The notes beneath the pieces were generated by a model. The model had not been told where the DNA came from. It did no database searches and worked only from the letters and a program-made list of their open reading frames with translations. A stretch of 64,000 bases of DNA. It comes from Alteromonas stellipolaris. GTDB lineage: Bacteria; Pseudomonadota; Gammaproteobacteria; Enterobacterales; Alteromonadaceae. Position 1 is the first letter of the stretch. Each line of letters begins with the position of its first letter. Shown piece by piece: positions 18,803-29,421 of the stretch. The stretch is from the NCBI RefSeq assembly GCF_001562115.1, contig NZ_CP013926.1, positions 558,001-622,000 of the forward strand. The letters run 5' to 3'. Position numbers and translations under genes: made by a program.

Positions 18803-20314
18803 CTATTTACAGATAAGTTCCCAGCCTGCTTTGTGCTGTAGCCAGCTTTCATTGGCTAATTCCGCGTTAATCAGCGGGTGAGCTTTCAGCCAGCCTTCAG
18901 GGAAGGAGACTTCCCATTTGTCACCTTCGCAGACTAAATCTACATGGGGAATATGCTTGTTTTGTCTTCGCAAACACAGCACCACAGAAATGCGCAATAA
19001 CCTAAGCAACCCCAATAACATAGGCTGGGAGTCATCGTGGTAATTGCTAAAGGCATCAGCTGGAATGGTTAATCTATGATGGGCAACAAGGTCTCGGATG
19101 GCCGCCCGCTGCAAGCGTGTAAAGCCAGGTAAATCGATAAAAGACAGAATATAAGCACCGTGCTCATGATGTTTTTTGTACTCTATATGCAAGCCGGTTT
19201 CATGAAGTAGTGCCGCTGCACCTAAAATAGCTTCGGTATCAAGATGGCAGATGTTTTGTTGTGAACATAGCTGCGAACATAACTGCGTTGCCACGCTTTT
19301 TACTGAATTCGCTTGGGCTTTATCGATGTGGTATCGCGCCATTGTTTGGTTTAGCGTTTGGTCGCGACGATCATTTTCCTGCATGTTATCTAACATGCCG
19401 TAAATCAGTCCTTCGCGAAGTGCACCGCCAGAAATATTCATATTTTTAATGGCTAACGCTTCAAACAAGCTAATTAAAATGGCTAAGCCGGAAGGAAAAA
19501 TCGCCTTGCGATTTTCTTCTAAACCTTCAATGTTAAGCTGGCTAATTTCACCGCATTCAACACATTGTTTTTCTAGGTGATGAAGGTAATCAAGTCGTAT
19601 TGAGTCGCTAATTCCCTGTGCCACCAATATTTCAGTAATGGCCTGCGGCGTGCCAGAGGCACCTAAGCAATTTTCCCAATCAAAGCAAAGAAAGGCGTCT
19701 GCAACGGGTGAAAGTAACGCTTTCGCGGCTTTTTTCGCATTCTCGAAGTTTTCAGTGGTAATCTTACCGCCATCGAAATAGCGTTCCATAAAGGTTACGC
19801 ATCCCATATCCAAGCTTTTTAAGTGAATGGGTTGCATGTCGTTACCAATAACAATTTCAGTACTGGCACCGCCGATATCTATGACTAAGCTGTTGCCTTG
19901 ATTTGCCGAGGTATAGGCTACGCCAAGATAAATCTGACGTGCTTCTTCCTCACCGCTTATCACGTTGAGTTTATGCTTAAGAATTTGCTCGGCTTTCCCA
20001 ATAAACACTTGGGCATTAGTAGCAAGACGTAAGGTAGCGGTAGCCACTACCTTAATATTTGAAGGAGGAATATCTTGTAACCGTTCGGAAAAGGTTTGCA
20101 GGCATTGCCAACCACGTTCCATGCTCATTTCATCTAGTGCAAAGTCGTCATCCAACCCTGCCGCTAAACGTACTTTCTGTTTCACCTTGCCAATGATCTG
20201 AACACTACCATTAACAACGTGAACAATGACCATGTGAAAGCTATTAGAGCCTAAGTCTACAGCGGCGTAATACTCGCCATAGCTTTCAGAGTCGTGCTGA
20301 AGTTCTGCCTGCAT
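18803..20314 (-). CDS. gppA: Guanosine-5'-triphosphate,3'-diphosphate pyrophosphatase / exopolyphosphatase family
   Basis: A 503-residue Ppx/GppA protein of the actin-like ATPase superfamily. GppA converts pppGpp to ppGpp and also trims polyphosphate. The phosphate-1 motif AAVDLGSNSFHMVIV lies at about 17-31, and VIDIGGASTEIVIG carries the second glycine loop. Segments such as ERGWQCL, ERLQDIPPS and VATATLRLA track E. coli GppA more closely than Ppx, and GGAST (not GGGST) is the GppA form. The frame is open upstream to 20482 inside rhlB; ATG 20314 restores a normal N-terminus and leaves 13 bases after rhlB. The gene order gppA-rhlB divergent from trxA-rho matches E. coli. Confidence 0.9.
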   Translation of the reverse strand: MQAELQHDSESYGEYYAAVDLGSNSFHMVIVHVVNGSVQIIGKVKQKVRLAAGLDDDFALDEMSMERGWQCLQTFSERLQDIPPSNIKVVATATLRLATNAQVFIGKAEQILKHKLNVISGEEEARQIYLGVAYTSANQGNSLVIDIGGASTEIVIGNDMQPIHLKSLDMGCVTFMERYFDGGKITTENFENAKKAAKALLSPVADAFLCFDWENCLGASGTPQAITEILVAQGISDSIRLDYLHHLEKQCVECGEISQLNIEGLEENRKAIFPSGLAILISLFEALAIKNMNISGGALREGLIYGMLDNMQENDRRDQTLNQTMARYHIDKAQANSVKSVATQLCSQLCSQQNICHLDTEAILGAAALLHETGLHIEYKKHHEHGAYILSFIDLPGFTRLQRAAIRDLVAHHRLTIPADAFSNYHDDSQPMLLGLLRLLRISVVLCLRRQNKHIPHVDLVCEGDKWEVSFPEGWLKAHPLINAELANESWLQHKAGWELICK

Positions 20315-20327
20315 ATTGTCTCGAATG

Positions 20328-21635
20328 TTAGTTACTGTTTCCGCGATTAGACGGTTTACCTCTATTTCCACCGCTGTTACCACGACCTTTACCATTACCA
20401 CGTCGAGACGAGTTTCTCGTGTTTGGCGTGCGTCTGCGTCTAGCTTTAGGCGCATTAACGTCATCAAGTAAGGCACTAGCATCGTAGTCAGTCACAGGGA
20501 TTGCTTGTTGAATATACTGCTCAATCGCAGGTAAATTCAATGCATATTTTTCACATGCAAAACTAATCGCAATACCGCTTTGACCAGCACGACCGGTTCG
20601 ACCAATACGGTGAACATAGTCTTCTGCATCGTCAGGTAAATCGTAGTTAAACACATGGGTGACAGAATCAATATGTAAGCCACGTGCGGCAACATCCGTA
20701 GCCACTAAAATGTCTAGCTTACCTTTGGTAAAGTCTTCCAATATACCTAAGCGTTTTTTCTGTGGTACATCACCGCTTAATAAGCCAACACGATGACCAT
20801 CGGCAGTAAGCCAGTCGGTCACGCGCTCACAGCTGTATTTGGTATTAGCAAACACAATGGCTTTATCTGGCCATTCTTCTTCAAATAATGAAAGAAGCAG
20901 TAGCATCTTGTCATCATCAGAAGGATAGAACAGCTCTTGCGATACCCGAGTCGCCGTCGTTTGCTCTGGCGCAACTTGAACGTGAGTCGGGTTGTTCATG
21001 TGCTCGTAAGCGAGTTCTTGAACGCGATAACTAAGTGTAGCGGAAAACAGCATACTTAGACGTTCTGTAGCAGGCGGCAAGCGACGGAACAAAAAGCGGA
21101 TATCTTTAATAAAGCCTAAATCGAACATACGATCGGCTTCATCAAGTACGGCAACTTGAATATTATTCAAGGTAAACACGTTCTGTTTGTAATAATCCAG
21201 AATGCGTCCTGTCGTACCAATAATAATATCTACCCCTTCTTCTAGGGTTTCCCGTTGACTTTGGTAACCTTCGCCCCCATAAATCAATCCAAGCGATAAA
21301 CCGGTATGCTCACTGAGCAGTTTGGCATCGTTGAAAATCTGAACGGCTAACTCTCTCGTTGGTGCCATTATTATGGCTCGAGGGCCTTTTGATTTGCTGT
21401 TCTCGTCATTATCTGCTTTGCTTAGCAAATAATGAAAAGTAGCAACCAAGAAGGCAATAGTTTTACCTGTACCCGTTTGAGCTTGTCCGGCAATATCTAA
21501 GCCTTCAAGTAACGGAGGCAGAGATAACGCCTGTATTGGTGTACAATTATTGAAATTTGCCGCCGTTAAGGCGTCAACAACCTTGCTATTAATCGGCAGG
21601 TCGGAAAAATGAGTATCAGTTAAGTGAGTAGGCAT
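20328..21635 (-). CDS. rhlB: ATP-dependent RNA helicase RhlB (DEAD-box)
   Basis: A 435-residue DEAD-box helicase; in E. coli it unwinds RNA for the degradosome by binding RNase E. Motifs in order: Q motif ([13 protein letters not shown], about 28-40), motif I AQTGTGKT, Ia PTRELA, Ib TTGR, II DEAD (about 168-171), [20 protein letters not shown], and [12 protein letters not shown]. The C-terminal tail is Arg/Gly/Asn-rich ([17 protein letters not shown] and so on), a typical RNA-binding extension. The position next to trxA-rho on the opposite strand identifies it as RhlB rather than another DEAD-box paralogue. Confidence 0.95.
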   Translation of the reverse strand: MPTHLTDTHFSDLPINSKVVDALTAANFNNCTPIQALSLPPLLEGLDIAGQAQTGTGKTIAFLVATFHYLLSKADNDENSKSKGPRAIIMAPTRELAVQIFNDAKLLSEHTGLSLGLIYGGEGYQSQRETLEEGVDIIIGTTGRILDYYKQNVFTLNNIQVAVLDEADRMFDLGFIKDIRFLFRRLPPATERLSMLFSATLSYRVQELAYEHMNNPTHVQVAPEQTTATRVSQELFYPSDDDKMLLLLSLFEEEWPDKAIVFANTKYSCERVTDWLTADGHRVGLLSGDVPQKKRLGILEDFTKGKLDILVATDVAARGLHIDSVTHVFNYDLPDDAEDYVHRIGRTGRAGQSGIAISFACEKYALNLPAIEQYIQQAIPVTDYDASALLDDVNAPKARRRRTPNTRNSSRRGNGKGRGNSGGNRGKPSNRGNSN

Positions 21636-21734
21636 AGCTTATAGCTTATCAGTGCTTGCATTAAAAACGGTTTCTATATAACACTTATGGTAGAGCTGAA
21701 ACAAATCAGCGACCGACCAAAAATGGAGAAAAGA

Positions 21735-22061
21735 ATGAGCGACAAAATTATCCAGTTATCTGACGATAAATTCGAAGCAGATGTTATCAATGCTGAAGGT
21801 CCTGTACTGGTTGACTTTTGGGCCGAGTGGTGTGGCCCCTGTAAAATGATCGCGCCAATCTTAGAAGAAGTTGCGAACGAGTTTGAAGGCAAGTTAACAG
21901 TTGGCAAGTTGAATGTCGATGAAAATAACGAAACTCCACCTAAATATGGTATTCGTGGTATTCCTACATTACTACTTTTCAAAAACGGTAACGTAGCGGC
22001 AACGAAAGTAGGTGCGTTATCTAAAACTCAGCTAGCTGAGTTCTTAAACGAAAATCTTTAG
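21735..22061 (+). CDS. trxA: Thioredoxin 1
   Basis: A 108-residue cytoplasmic dithiol reductase with the WCGPC active site at residues 32-36 ([16 protein letters not shown]) and the cis-proline loop [11 protein letters not shown]. The frame extends upstream to 21687, but ATG 21735 has GGAGAAAAG just before it and gives the family's standard length. It is divergent from rhlB and followed by its own terminator, then rho. Confidence 0.97.
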   Translation: MSDKIIQLSDDKFEADVINAEGPVLVDFWAEWCGPCKMIAPILEEVANEFEGKLTVGKLNVDENNETPPKYGIRGIPTLLLFKNGNVAATKVGALSKTQLAEFLNENL

Positions 22062-22077
22062 TAAGATAGCAGTATAG

Positions 22078-22108
22078 AAAAAACCGGTGGCCTAGCTACC
22101 GGTTTTTT
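22078..22108 (+). terminator. Intrinsic terminator after trxA
   Basis: The stem AAAACCGGT...ACCGGTTTT (22080-22088 with 22098-22106) continues inward by a G-T wobble and two GC pairs over a CTA loop, and a T-run ends at 22108. It separates trxA from rho. Confidence 0.9.
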
Positions 22109-22338
22109 ATTTACCCATGAAAATAAGCAGTAGCAACGTCTACAACAGCGTGAATACAAGTTATTTAACAATTGGCGAGTAAAACGCTGGACGTTGATTA
22201 ATTTTAGTGCTAACTTTTCTTAAGCGCTCACCCGAGCAGCATTCTGCTTAGCCTCTATTCAGGCATAATCAAATCAAAAATTAGAACAGAGTGACTACCA
22301 GTCCTGTAAGCAAACCCCAAGCACAAAGACCCACCAGT

Positions 22339-23604
22339 ATGAATTTAACAGAATTAAAGAACAAACCAATTAGCGAATTAGTCGCCATGTCCGAAGAAAT
22401 GGGCCTGGAAAATATGGCTCGCGCTAGAAAACAAGACATCATATTCTCGATACTGAAATCGCATGCGAAAGGCGGCGAAGATATTTTCGGTGACGGGGTT
22501 CTGGAAATTTTACAGGACGGTTTTGGTTTCTTGCGTTCAGCAGACTCTTCGTATTTAGCTGGGCCTGATGATATTTACGTATCACCAAGCCAAATTCGCC
22601 GATTTAACTTGCGAACGGGCGATACCATTTCTGGTAAAATCCGCCCGCCAAAAGACAGTGAGCGATATTTTGCCCTGTTAAAAATCCGCGAAGTAAACTT
22701 CGACAAGCCTGAAAACTCCCGTAATAAAATCCTCTTCGAAAACCTTACTCCTCTACATGCTGCATCTCGTATGCGTATGGAACGTGGTAATGGTTCAACA
22801 GAAGATATTACGGCGCGTGTATTAGACCTAGCCTCACCAATTGGTAAAGGGCAACGTGGTCTTATCGTTGCACCACCTAAAGCCGGTAAAACCCTTTTAC
22901 TTCAGAATATCGCGCAATCTATTGCAGCGAATCACCCTGAAGCTGAATTGATGGTATTGCTTATCGACGAACGTCCAGAAGAAGTAACAGAAATGCATCG
23001 CCTAGTACAAGGCGAAGTGGTTGCGTCAACGTTCGATGAACCTGCAAGCCGTCACGTTCAGGTAGCTGAAATGGTTATCGAAAAAGCGAAACGCTTAGTT
23101 GAGCACAAGAAAGATGTCGTTATCTTACTTGATTCAATTACTCGTTTAGCACGTGCTTATAACACGGTAATTCCTTCATCAGGAAAAGTACTTACCGGTG
23201 GTGTTGATGCTAATGCACTGCACAAGCCTAAGCGCTTCTTTGGTGCTGCACGAAACGTTGAAGAAGGCGGTAGCTTAACAATTATCGCGACAGCACTTAT
23301 CGATACAGGCTCTAAAATGGATGAAGTTATCTATGAAGAGTTTAAAGGTACCGGTAACATGGAATTACACTTAAATCGTAAGATTGCTGAAAAGCGTGTA
23401 TTCCCAGCCATCGACTTCAACCGTTCAGGTACCCGTCGTGAAGAGCTATTAACGTCACAAGAAGAACTACAGAAAATGTGGATCTTACGTAAAATTGTGC
23501 ACGAGATGTCAGAGATTGATGCCATAGAGTTCCTTATTAATAAACTCGCTATGACTAAGACTAACGATGAGTTCTTCAACGCGATGAAGCGTCAAAAGAG
23601 CTAA
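22339..23604 (+). CDS. rho: Transcription termination factor Rho
   Basis: A 421-residue hexameric RNA-dependent ATPase/translocase. It has an N-terminal helical bundle ([17 protein letters not shown]), a cold-shock-like primary RNA-binding site ([20 protein letters not shown]), the Walker A segment APPKAGKT, Walker [17 protein letters not shown], the Q-loop ([21 protein letters not shown]) and R-loop (EEFKGTGN). It is almost collinear with E. coli Rho (419). A GTG at 22291 would add 16 residues, but the family N-terminus begins at ATG 22339. No good Shine-Dalgarno precedes it. The leader of about 230 bases after the trxA terminator is large enough for Rho autoregulation, as in E. coli. Confidence 0.97.
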   Translation: MNLTELKNKPISELVAMSEEMGLENMARARKQDIIFSILKSHAKGGEDIFGDGVLEILQDGFGFLRSADSSYLAGPDDIYVSPSQIRRFNLRTGDTISGKIRPPKDSERYFALLKIREVNFDKPENSRNKILFENLTPLHAASRMRMERGNGSTEDITARVLDLASPIGKGQRGLIVAPPKAGKTLLLQNIAQSIAANHPEAELMVLLIDERPEEVTEMHRLVQGEVVASTFDEPASRHVQVAEMVIEKAKRLVEHKKDVVILLDSITRLARAYNTVIPSSGKVLTGGVDANALHKPKRFFGAARNVEEGGSLTIIATALIDTGSKMDEVIYEEFKGTGNMELHLNRKIAEKRVFPAIDFNRSGTRREELLTSQEELQKMWILRKIVHEMSEIDAIEFLINKLAMTKTNDEFFNAMKRQKS

Positions 23605-23619
23605 CCCGTTTTTATAGAA

Positions 23620-23643
23620 AAAGCGCCTCAGGGCGCTTTTTTT
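23620..23643 (+). terminator. Intrinsic terminator after rho
   Basis: AAAGCGCC at 23620-23627 pairs with GGCGCTTT at 23632-23639 over a four-base loop, followed by T to 23643. Confidence 0.9.
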
Positions 23644-23815
23644 GTGCCCGCATTTCACTACCCACTTAATCGAAATAATTCTTATTATACTTCTGTCTAA
23701 TGTTCACTGGCCATTGAATAGGTTATTTTCAGAAGTCACACCGCAATTGGTACTCGTATTTTTTAGCTACCAGATAGTTTATTCTGGCGTTTTACTCTAC
23801 AACGGAATAGATGTT

Positions 23816-25105
23816 ATGTATCGAAAGTTACTCTCGCTCGCTGTGGCAAGTTGTGCCACTTTTGCCTTTGCACAAGTTGATGTTGATGCATTGGCTACAG
23901 AAGTAGAGCCAGACGTTATTGAATGGCGCCACCACTTTCACGAATTCCCTGAACTTTCTAATCGTGAATTTAATACCGCAAAATACGTAGCAGACTACCT
24001 AACATCGCTAGGTCTAGAAGTTGAAACCGGCGTAGCCAGCACAGGCGTAGTTGCGATACTCGATAGCGGCAAACCAGGCCCTGTTGTAGCGCTTCGTGCA
24101 GATATGGACGGTTTACCGGTTAAAGAGCAGGGGGATTTATCCTACCGCTCTACCCAAATGGGTGAATACAACGGACAAGAAGTGCCTGTTATGCATGCTT
24201 GTGGACACGATACGCACATGGCCATGCTAATGGGAGCGGCAAAAATACTGACCAGCATTAAAGGCGAACTTAAGGGTAAAGTGAAGTTCATCTTTCAACC
24301 TGCTGAGGAGGGTGCACCTGCTGGTGAGACCGGTGGTGCTGAAGTCATGGTCAAAGAAGGGGTGCTTAAAAACCCTGATGTAGACGTTATCTTCGGGTTA
24401 CATATCAGTTCGAATACTGATGTGGGCACAGTACGTTACAATTCTGGTGGCACTATGGCTGCAGTAGACCCGTTTAAAATTGTTATTCACGGTAAGCAAG
24501 CCCATGGCGCATACCCGTGGAAAAGTGTCGACCCAGTGGTAACTGCGGCGCAAATGATCATGTCTATTCAAACCATTGTTAGTCGTGAACTTAAGCTTAT
24601 TGATGATGCTGCTGTGGTTTCTATTGGCTCAATTCATGGTGGAAATCGCTCTAACATTATTCCTAATGAAGTAGAGATGGTTGGTACCATTCGTACCCTT
24701 AACAAAGCCGCTCGTGAACACATTTACGAAGCGCTTCCGCGTAAAGTGAATGCTATCGCCGAGAGCATGGGCGCCAAAGCCGAACTTACGCTTCCTTTAG
24801 ATTACTACTATCCCATTACCTATAACGACCCTGCACTTACGCAAGCCATGGTACCGACCATGCAACGTACCGCAGGGGCTGAAAATGCCATCGTTTCGAA
24901 GCCGGTTACCGGTGCGGAAGACTTTTCCTTTTTCCAAGAAAAAGTACCAGGTTTGTACGTATGGGTTGGTGGGAAGCCACTGGATGTTTCCGAGCAAGAT
25001 AGTCCTGCTCACCACACTCCTGAATTTTACGTAGACGATTCGGGTATGAAATTAGGTGTAAAACTACTGACTAACTTTACGTTAGATTACATGGCGCAAC
25101 ACTAA
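23816..25105 (+). CDS. Exported M20-family amidohydrolase/peptidase
   Basis: A 429-residue zinc hydrolase of the M20D type (hippurate hydrolase / IAA-amino acid hydrolase-like), expected to cleave amide bonds of N-acyl amino acids or peptides. A signal peptide (MYRKLLSLAVASCATFAFAQ) places it in the periplasm. Metal-binding residues are visible in HACGHDTH (about 127-134), the PAEEG glutamates, and HTPEFYVDD near the C-terminus. The dimerisation domain lies between about 205 and 320. The frame is open back to 23642, but the upstream part is unlike the family and overlaps the rho terminator. ATG 23816 follows GGAATAG and gives a clean signal peptide. Confidence 0.88.
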   Translation: MYRKLLSLAVASCATFAFAQVDVDALATEVEPDVIEWRHHFHEFPELSNREFNTAKYVADYLTSLGLEVETGVASTGVVAILDSGKPGPVVALRADMDGLPVKEQGDLSYRSTQMGEYNGQEVPVMHACGHDTHMAMLMGAAKILTSIKGELKGKVKFIFQPAEEGAPAGETGGAEVMVKEGVLKNPDVDVIFGLHISSNTDVGTVRYNSGGTMAAVDPFKIVIHGKQAHGAYPWKSVDPVVTAAQMIMSIQTIVSRELKLIDDAAVVSIGSIHGGNRSNIIPNEVEMVGTIRTLNKAAREHIYEALPRKVNAIAESMGAKAELTLPLDYYYPITYNDPALTQAMVPTMQRTAGAENAIVSKPVTGAEDFSFFQEKVPGLYVWVGGKPLDVSEQDSPAHHTPEFYVDDSGMKLGVKLLTNFTLDYMAQH

Positions 25106-25129
25106 TCATGGTGATGCCAGAGGGGGGCG

Positions 25130-27943
25130 TTGTTGTACGATAAACACCGGTGGTCATTAACTCTGGTATTACACCTGTTACTTGTAGTGGTTGTAGGTAG
25201 TGCTCTAAACGCAGTACCTGCGCCATTTGATAGCAGCGGTATTGCTGTATTCGGTGTAGGGGTTGGTGTATACGCGGCACTACGGTTCCCCCCTATCGTC
25301 GCCATTCCTATTGCGTTAATTATCTGCGTCCCCTTATGGCTCACTCACGGCAGTATTGTGGGGAAAGAAAGCCTGTCTTTACTGCCTATCGTAGTAAGCT
25401 TATTTGGGTATAAAAAATCCCTGAGCCGAGTAATTAAAGTTGGTGCTGGGTTTTGGTCGCTTATTTTCCTACCCATTCTATTGTTAGAGCACGCACTTTA
25501 CGAAGCCGAACAGCCTACAATGATGTTTTCTGGGGTGCTTGTTACGTGGGTAAGTGGCGTTTTTGGGCTTATTTCTGGGCACTTTGTCTTCCTAGCGAAT
25601 AAAGGGCTTAAACACACCAATACGGGTTCGCAAGAAAGAGTCTCACTGCATTTTCTGTTCAGCTATTTTTTCTCAGGTTGTTTTTTTGCCGCTTCCATGG
25701 CGGTGGTGTATTTATCTGTAGCGCTTTATCAAGACGATCAAGAAGCGCAAATTGTTCGCTACATGCATCAACGTGTTGCGGTATTAGAACAACAGTTGTC
25801 TGATTTTATTGGGCAACACCAAAAAGCGATAGCTGTTGCCTCGCAATCACTATCCACGCCCTATGCCATTGAGAAGTTGGAAGAGGCTAGCAGCAATCAG
25901 CTTTCAGTTTTAGCTGCGCACTACCCCGAATTCATCACATTTTTAGTGGCCGACGAAAATGGAAATATCACCCACTCTTATCCACCCGGGCTGCTAAATA
26001 AAGCGCAGGCCGTCGGGGCTGCCAATGTGGCTTACCGTCCTTATTTTTATCAGGCAATGGAAACGGGCGGGCCGTACCTTTCAGATGTTTTCCAAGGCAA
26101 AGGCTTTGGAAACGATGCTATTGTTGCCATGTCTTCACCTATTATTAATGAATATGGCGTGCCTATTGGCATCGTGGAGGGCTCATTATCCCTTCGAAGC
26201 TTCTCTACAGTAGATGCCCTTAACCTCGATGGTTTTTCGCTTTTACTCGAAGATGCTAAAGGCGAGGTTATCTACGCGTCAGATGCGTTGGGCTTAAAAC
26301 CACTGAACAAAGCGCCTACGTATTTATGCGATGGTGAGTGCGATATAAAAATTGAAGACGGACCGCTTAACAAGCAGTGGCTGAGGCTAGAAGGTCAGCT
26401 GCCTACCGCAAATTGGCACGTTAGCTATTACTACGATTATCGACGTTTATTGTCAGTAATGAGTGGGTATTTATTGACTGATTTATTGCTGTTACTTGTC
26501 TTGTCTGTATTTGGTACGTTTATGGGCTCTGTGGTGGCACGAATGATAGAGTCTCCCATTCGCAGGCTCATACGTTATATCGCCAATTTTACCCCTTCAG
26601 AAGTGCGCAGAGAGCCAACCTTGGCGGGGAGTACATTGCATATTCAGGAGCTCGCCTCACTTAATGACGAGTTCAGCAGCTTAGAAGGGCGCTTAGTCGA
26701 CGCATTTAAAGCCCTTGAATTCGCTCGGTCTAAAGAACAAGCGTTAAATGTAGAGCTTGCTGGTTTCAATCATAGCTTAGAAAATAAGATAGAAGAGAAA
26801 ACGCGACATTTGGCTACGGCGCTTGATGAAGCAAAAGCGGCAAGCGTAGCTAAAACCCAGTTTTTAGCCAATATGAGCCATGAGATTCGTACCCCGATGA
26901 ATGGCATTATTGGGTCGTGTGAATTAATGATGGAATTACCCTTACCTGACGGGGCACGCCATAGAACGGAAACTATTTCCACTTCTGCCAGCCACCTATT
27001 AATGATCCTTGATAGTATTTTAGATTGGTCGAAAATTGAATCTGGTAAAATGTTGCTAGATAAGCGTAGTGTTTCCGTTGAGCAAACCATCGATGCATGC
27101 AGTGTGCTTTACGAGCGAAGCGCAAGTAAGAAGGGCATTTCGATTAACGTGAATATTGATGAAAACGTGCCAAAAGCGGTTATTACCGATGGTGGCAAGC
27201 TAAGCCAAATCATTAATAACTTGGTTAGTAATGCGATTAAGTTTACTCACCAAGGCGTCATTTTAATAGAGGCCAAGTATAGCCAAGGCAAGCTATCTTG
27301 TTCGGTTACTGATACAGGCATTGGCATACCAGCGGAAAAAATAGAGAGTATATTCGACCAATTTGAACAGGCTGATGCCTCGATAACCCGTGACTATGGT
27401 GGGACTGGATTGGGCTTAGCCATTACCAAAGGGTTAGTAGAGCTACTTGGTGGCAGTATTTCAGTAGACAGTAATGAAGGCACGGGAACCACCTTTTGCT
27501 TTAGTTTTCCGTGTGAGAAAGGCGATACGCAAGAAGCTTCATCCAATGTAAAAGCCCAGTCTTTACCAAGTACGTTACGAGTATTGCTTGCTGAAGACAA
27601 TGATGTAAATGCTAATATCGTGATGGATATGCTTGGCTCTGTTGGCGTTAAACGCTTTAGGGCTAAAAATGGTATGGAAGCGATAGAGGCCGCAACTCGT
27701 CATGCATTTGATGTAATTTTGATGGATTACCAAATGCCCGTTATGGATGGGCTTACTGCCTCGAAACACATTCGCCAACAAGCTAAAAATAAAGACAAGG
27801 TAATCATTATTGCATTAACGGCAAATGCTTATGCAGATGATAAGGCGGCATGTCTAGCCGCCGGTATGAATGCACATTTAAGCAAACCAATTAGAAAGCA
27901 GGTGTTAATCGACAGTATTGCCCGTGAACTTGCTCGCGTTTGA
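25130..27943 (+). CDS. Hybrid sensor histidine kinase / response regulator
   Basis: A 937-residue protein. The N-terminal 190 residues hold several membrane helices resembling a MASE-type sensor. A further helix at about 180-200 leads into a periplasmic dCache-like domain (about 215-435), and a last membrane helix lies at about 445-470. After a coiled coil comes HisKA with the phospho-acceptor His584 (ANMSHEIRTPMNG), then a HATPase domain with N box (NNLVSNAIKFT) and G boxes (DTGIGIP, GGTGLGLAI). A receiver domain has Asp866 as acceptor (ILMDYQMPVMDG). No Hpt domain is present, so the partner is elsewhere. The start is TTG: AGGGGGG at 25121-25127 fits TTG 25133 better than 25130. The 3' end overlaps nhaA, on the other strand, by 39 bases. 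Confidence 0.92.
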   Translation: MLYDKHRWSLTLVLHLLLVVVVGSALNAVPAPFDSSGIAVFGVGVGVYAALRFPPIVAIPIALIICVPLWLTHGSIVGKESLSLLPIVVSLFGYKKSLSRVIKVGAGFWSLIFLPILLLEHALYEAEQPTMMFSGVLVTWVSGVFGLISGHFVFLANKGLKHTNTGSQERVSLHFLFSYFFSGCFFAASMAVVYLSVALYQDDQEAQIVRYMHQRVAVLEQQLSDFIGQHQKAIAVASQSLSTPYAIEKLEEASSNQLSVLAAHYPEFITFLVADENGNITHSYPPGLLNKAQAVGAANVAYRPYFYQAMETGGPYLSDVFQGKGFGNDAIVAMSSPIINEYGVPIGIVEGSLSLRSFSTVDALNLDGFSLLLEDAKGEVIYASDALGLKPLNKAPTYLCDGECDIKIEDGPLNKQWLRLEGQLPTANWHVSYYYDYRRLLSVMSGYLLTDLLLLLVLSVFGTFMGSVVARMIESPIRRLIRYIANFTPSEVRREPTLAGSTLHIQELASLNDEFSSLEGRLVDAFKALEFARSKEQALNVELAGFNHSLENKIEEKTRHLATALDEAKAASVAKTQFLANMSHEIRTPMNGIIGSCELMMELPLPDGARHRTETISTSASHLLMILDSILDWSKIESGKMLLDKRSVSVEQTIDACSVLYERSASKKGISINVNIDENVPKAVITDGGKLSQIINNLVSNAIKFTHQGVILIEAKYSQGKLSCSVTDTGIGIPAEKIESIFDQFEQADASITRDYGGTGLGLAITKGLVELLGGSISVDSNEGTGTTFCFSFPCEKGDTQEASSNVKAQSLPSTLRVLLAEDNDVNANIVMDMLGSVGVKRFRAKNGMEAIEAATRHAFDVILMDYQMPVMDGLTASKHIRQQAKNKDKVIIIALTANAYADDKAACLAAGMNAHLSKPIRKQVLIDSIARELARV

Positions 27944-29182
27944 GGCTACTTTACCTTTGTTGTTAACCGGTTTGTTGCCTACCATATACAATACGATGTA
28001 ACCCAAGGTTGCCGATACAACTGAACCGGCCAAAATACCTACTCGCTCGTCAAAAATCTGATTAATACCCGTTTCTTCAAAAGCTAAACCACCAATAAAC
28101 AAGCTCATGGTAAAGCCCACACCACACAGTAGTGCACAACCGTAAATATGTTTTAAGTTAAGATCATCAGGCAAGGTTGCAAGTTTGAGCTTAATCATCA
28201 AAAAGCAAAAGCCAAAAACGCCAACCTGCTTACCGAGAACCAAGCCTAAAAATATGCCAAAGGTGACGGGGTGAAAAATACCCTCGGGGCTAATATTACC
28301 GAAGCTTATCCCTGCATTTGCGAAAGCGAACAGGGGTAAAATGGCGAAGCTCACCGTGCTATTTAAGCTACGCTCTAAGCGCGTAACCGGTGAATAGGTT
28401 TCATCCTTACTGTCTCGCATAGGAATAAAGGCCGCTAATATCACGCCTGCTAGCGTGGCATGCACCCCAGACTTGAGCATGGCGACCCATAAAATAATGC
28501 CCACCATCATATAAGCAGGAATATCAACCACGTTGCGCCTGTTCATTTGCCATAACAGCAGTAAGCACGCCGCTGCTACCATCAGTGCTCCCATAGTGAT
28601 GTGGTTGGTATAGAAAATCGCAATGATCACAATAGCGCCAATATCATCAATAATGGCCAAGGTGACTAAGAAAATCTTAAGGCTAGTGGGTACTCGGCTT
28701 CCTAATAACGCCAAAATACCTAACGCAAAAGCAATATCGGTTGCCGCTGGAATTGCCCAACCGGCAATTGCCACAGGGTTGTCCCAGTTAATGCCTACGT
28801 AAATGAGGGCCGGTAAAAGCATGCCGCCAATTGCACCGGTGGCAGGTAATACAATGTCTTTGGGATTTGATAGCTCGCCTTCGCATATTTCACGCTTTAG
28901 CTCTAACCCAACATGAAAGAAGAAAACGGCCATAAAGCCATCGTTAATCCATAGCAATAAGGGTTTATCAATCGCCCACGTACCTGCTGAAATTTGTACT
29001 GGAAGGCTGATTAGTTGGTCGTAGAGGTGATCAATAGGGGAGTTGGCAATGATAAGCGCCAGTACAGTAGCAATCATCAGTAAAATGCCAGGGGCAGCTT
29101 CCCGATTAAGAAAATCCGATACTACAACCTGCACTTCTTCAAAAACTTCATCAATTTTGTCTGTTTCATGCGCTTTCGACAT
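27905..29182 (-). CDS. nhaA: Na+/H+ antiporter NhaA
   Basis: A 425-residue inner-membrane antiporter exchanging sodium for protons, important for pH and salt homeostasis. The hallmark double aspartate is present at Asp179-Asp180 (AIIDDIGAIVIIAIFY), with the helix IV Asp149 (TDIAFALG) and the GGLAFEETG segment near the end. It is longer than E. coli NhaA (388) at the N-terminus (about 20 extra residues). The start has a strong GGAGG site 9 bases upstream. The last 39 bases, encoding the charged cytoplasmic tail, overlap the 3' end of the hybrid kinase. Confidence 0.96.
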   Translation of the reverse strand: MSKAHETDKIDEVFEEVQVVVSDFLNREAAPGILLMIATVLALIIANSPIDHLYDQLISLPVQISAGTWAIDKPLLLWINDGFMAVFFFHVGLELKREICEGELSNPKDIVLPATGAIGGMLLPALIYVGINWDNPVAIAGWAIPAATDIAFALGILALLGSRVPTSLKIFLVTLAIIDDIGAIVIIAIFYTNHITMGALMVAAACLLLLWQMNRRNVVDIPAYMMVGIILWVAMLKSGVHATLAGVILAAFIPMRDSKDETYSPVTRLERSLNSTVSFAILPLFAFANAGISFGNISPEGIFHPVTFGIFLGLVLGKQVGVFGFCFLMIKLKLATLPDDLNLKHIYGCALLCGVGFTMSLFIGGLAFEETGINQIFDERVGILAGSVVSATLGYIVLYMVGNKPVNNKGKVASNASKFTGNTVD

Positions 29183-29421
29183 TATCGATACCTCCGTTTA
29201 CCCTAGCCTAAAAAGCTATAACCAGCCAAATAACCACGGGTAGTCGTAAAGAGCACCAAGTGGCATTAGAAGGATTAACTATTTGTAATTATATAGGGGT
29301 TTTACGAAAATGAAGGCCTCGCTAGATCACTTACGGCTAATATGTGGGATTTGTTGGCGATTTAGGCTACAATCGCGGGCTTTTCCGGTTATCCAATTTA
29401 CCTATCTCAGAGGATTTCTAG

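Noticed and set aside
18803-20482. Longer gppA product using an upstream start in rhlB
   Set aside because: The extra 56 residues are unlike GppA and lie within the rhlB coding sequence; ATG 20314 gives the family's normal start.
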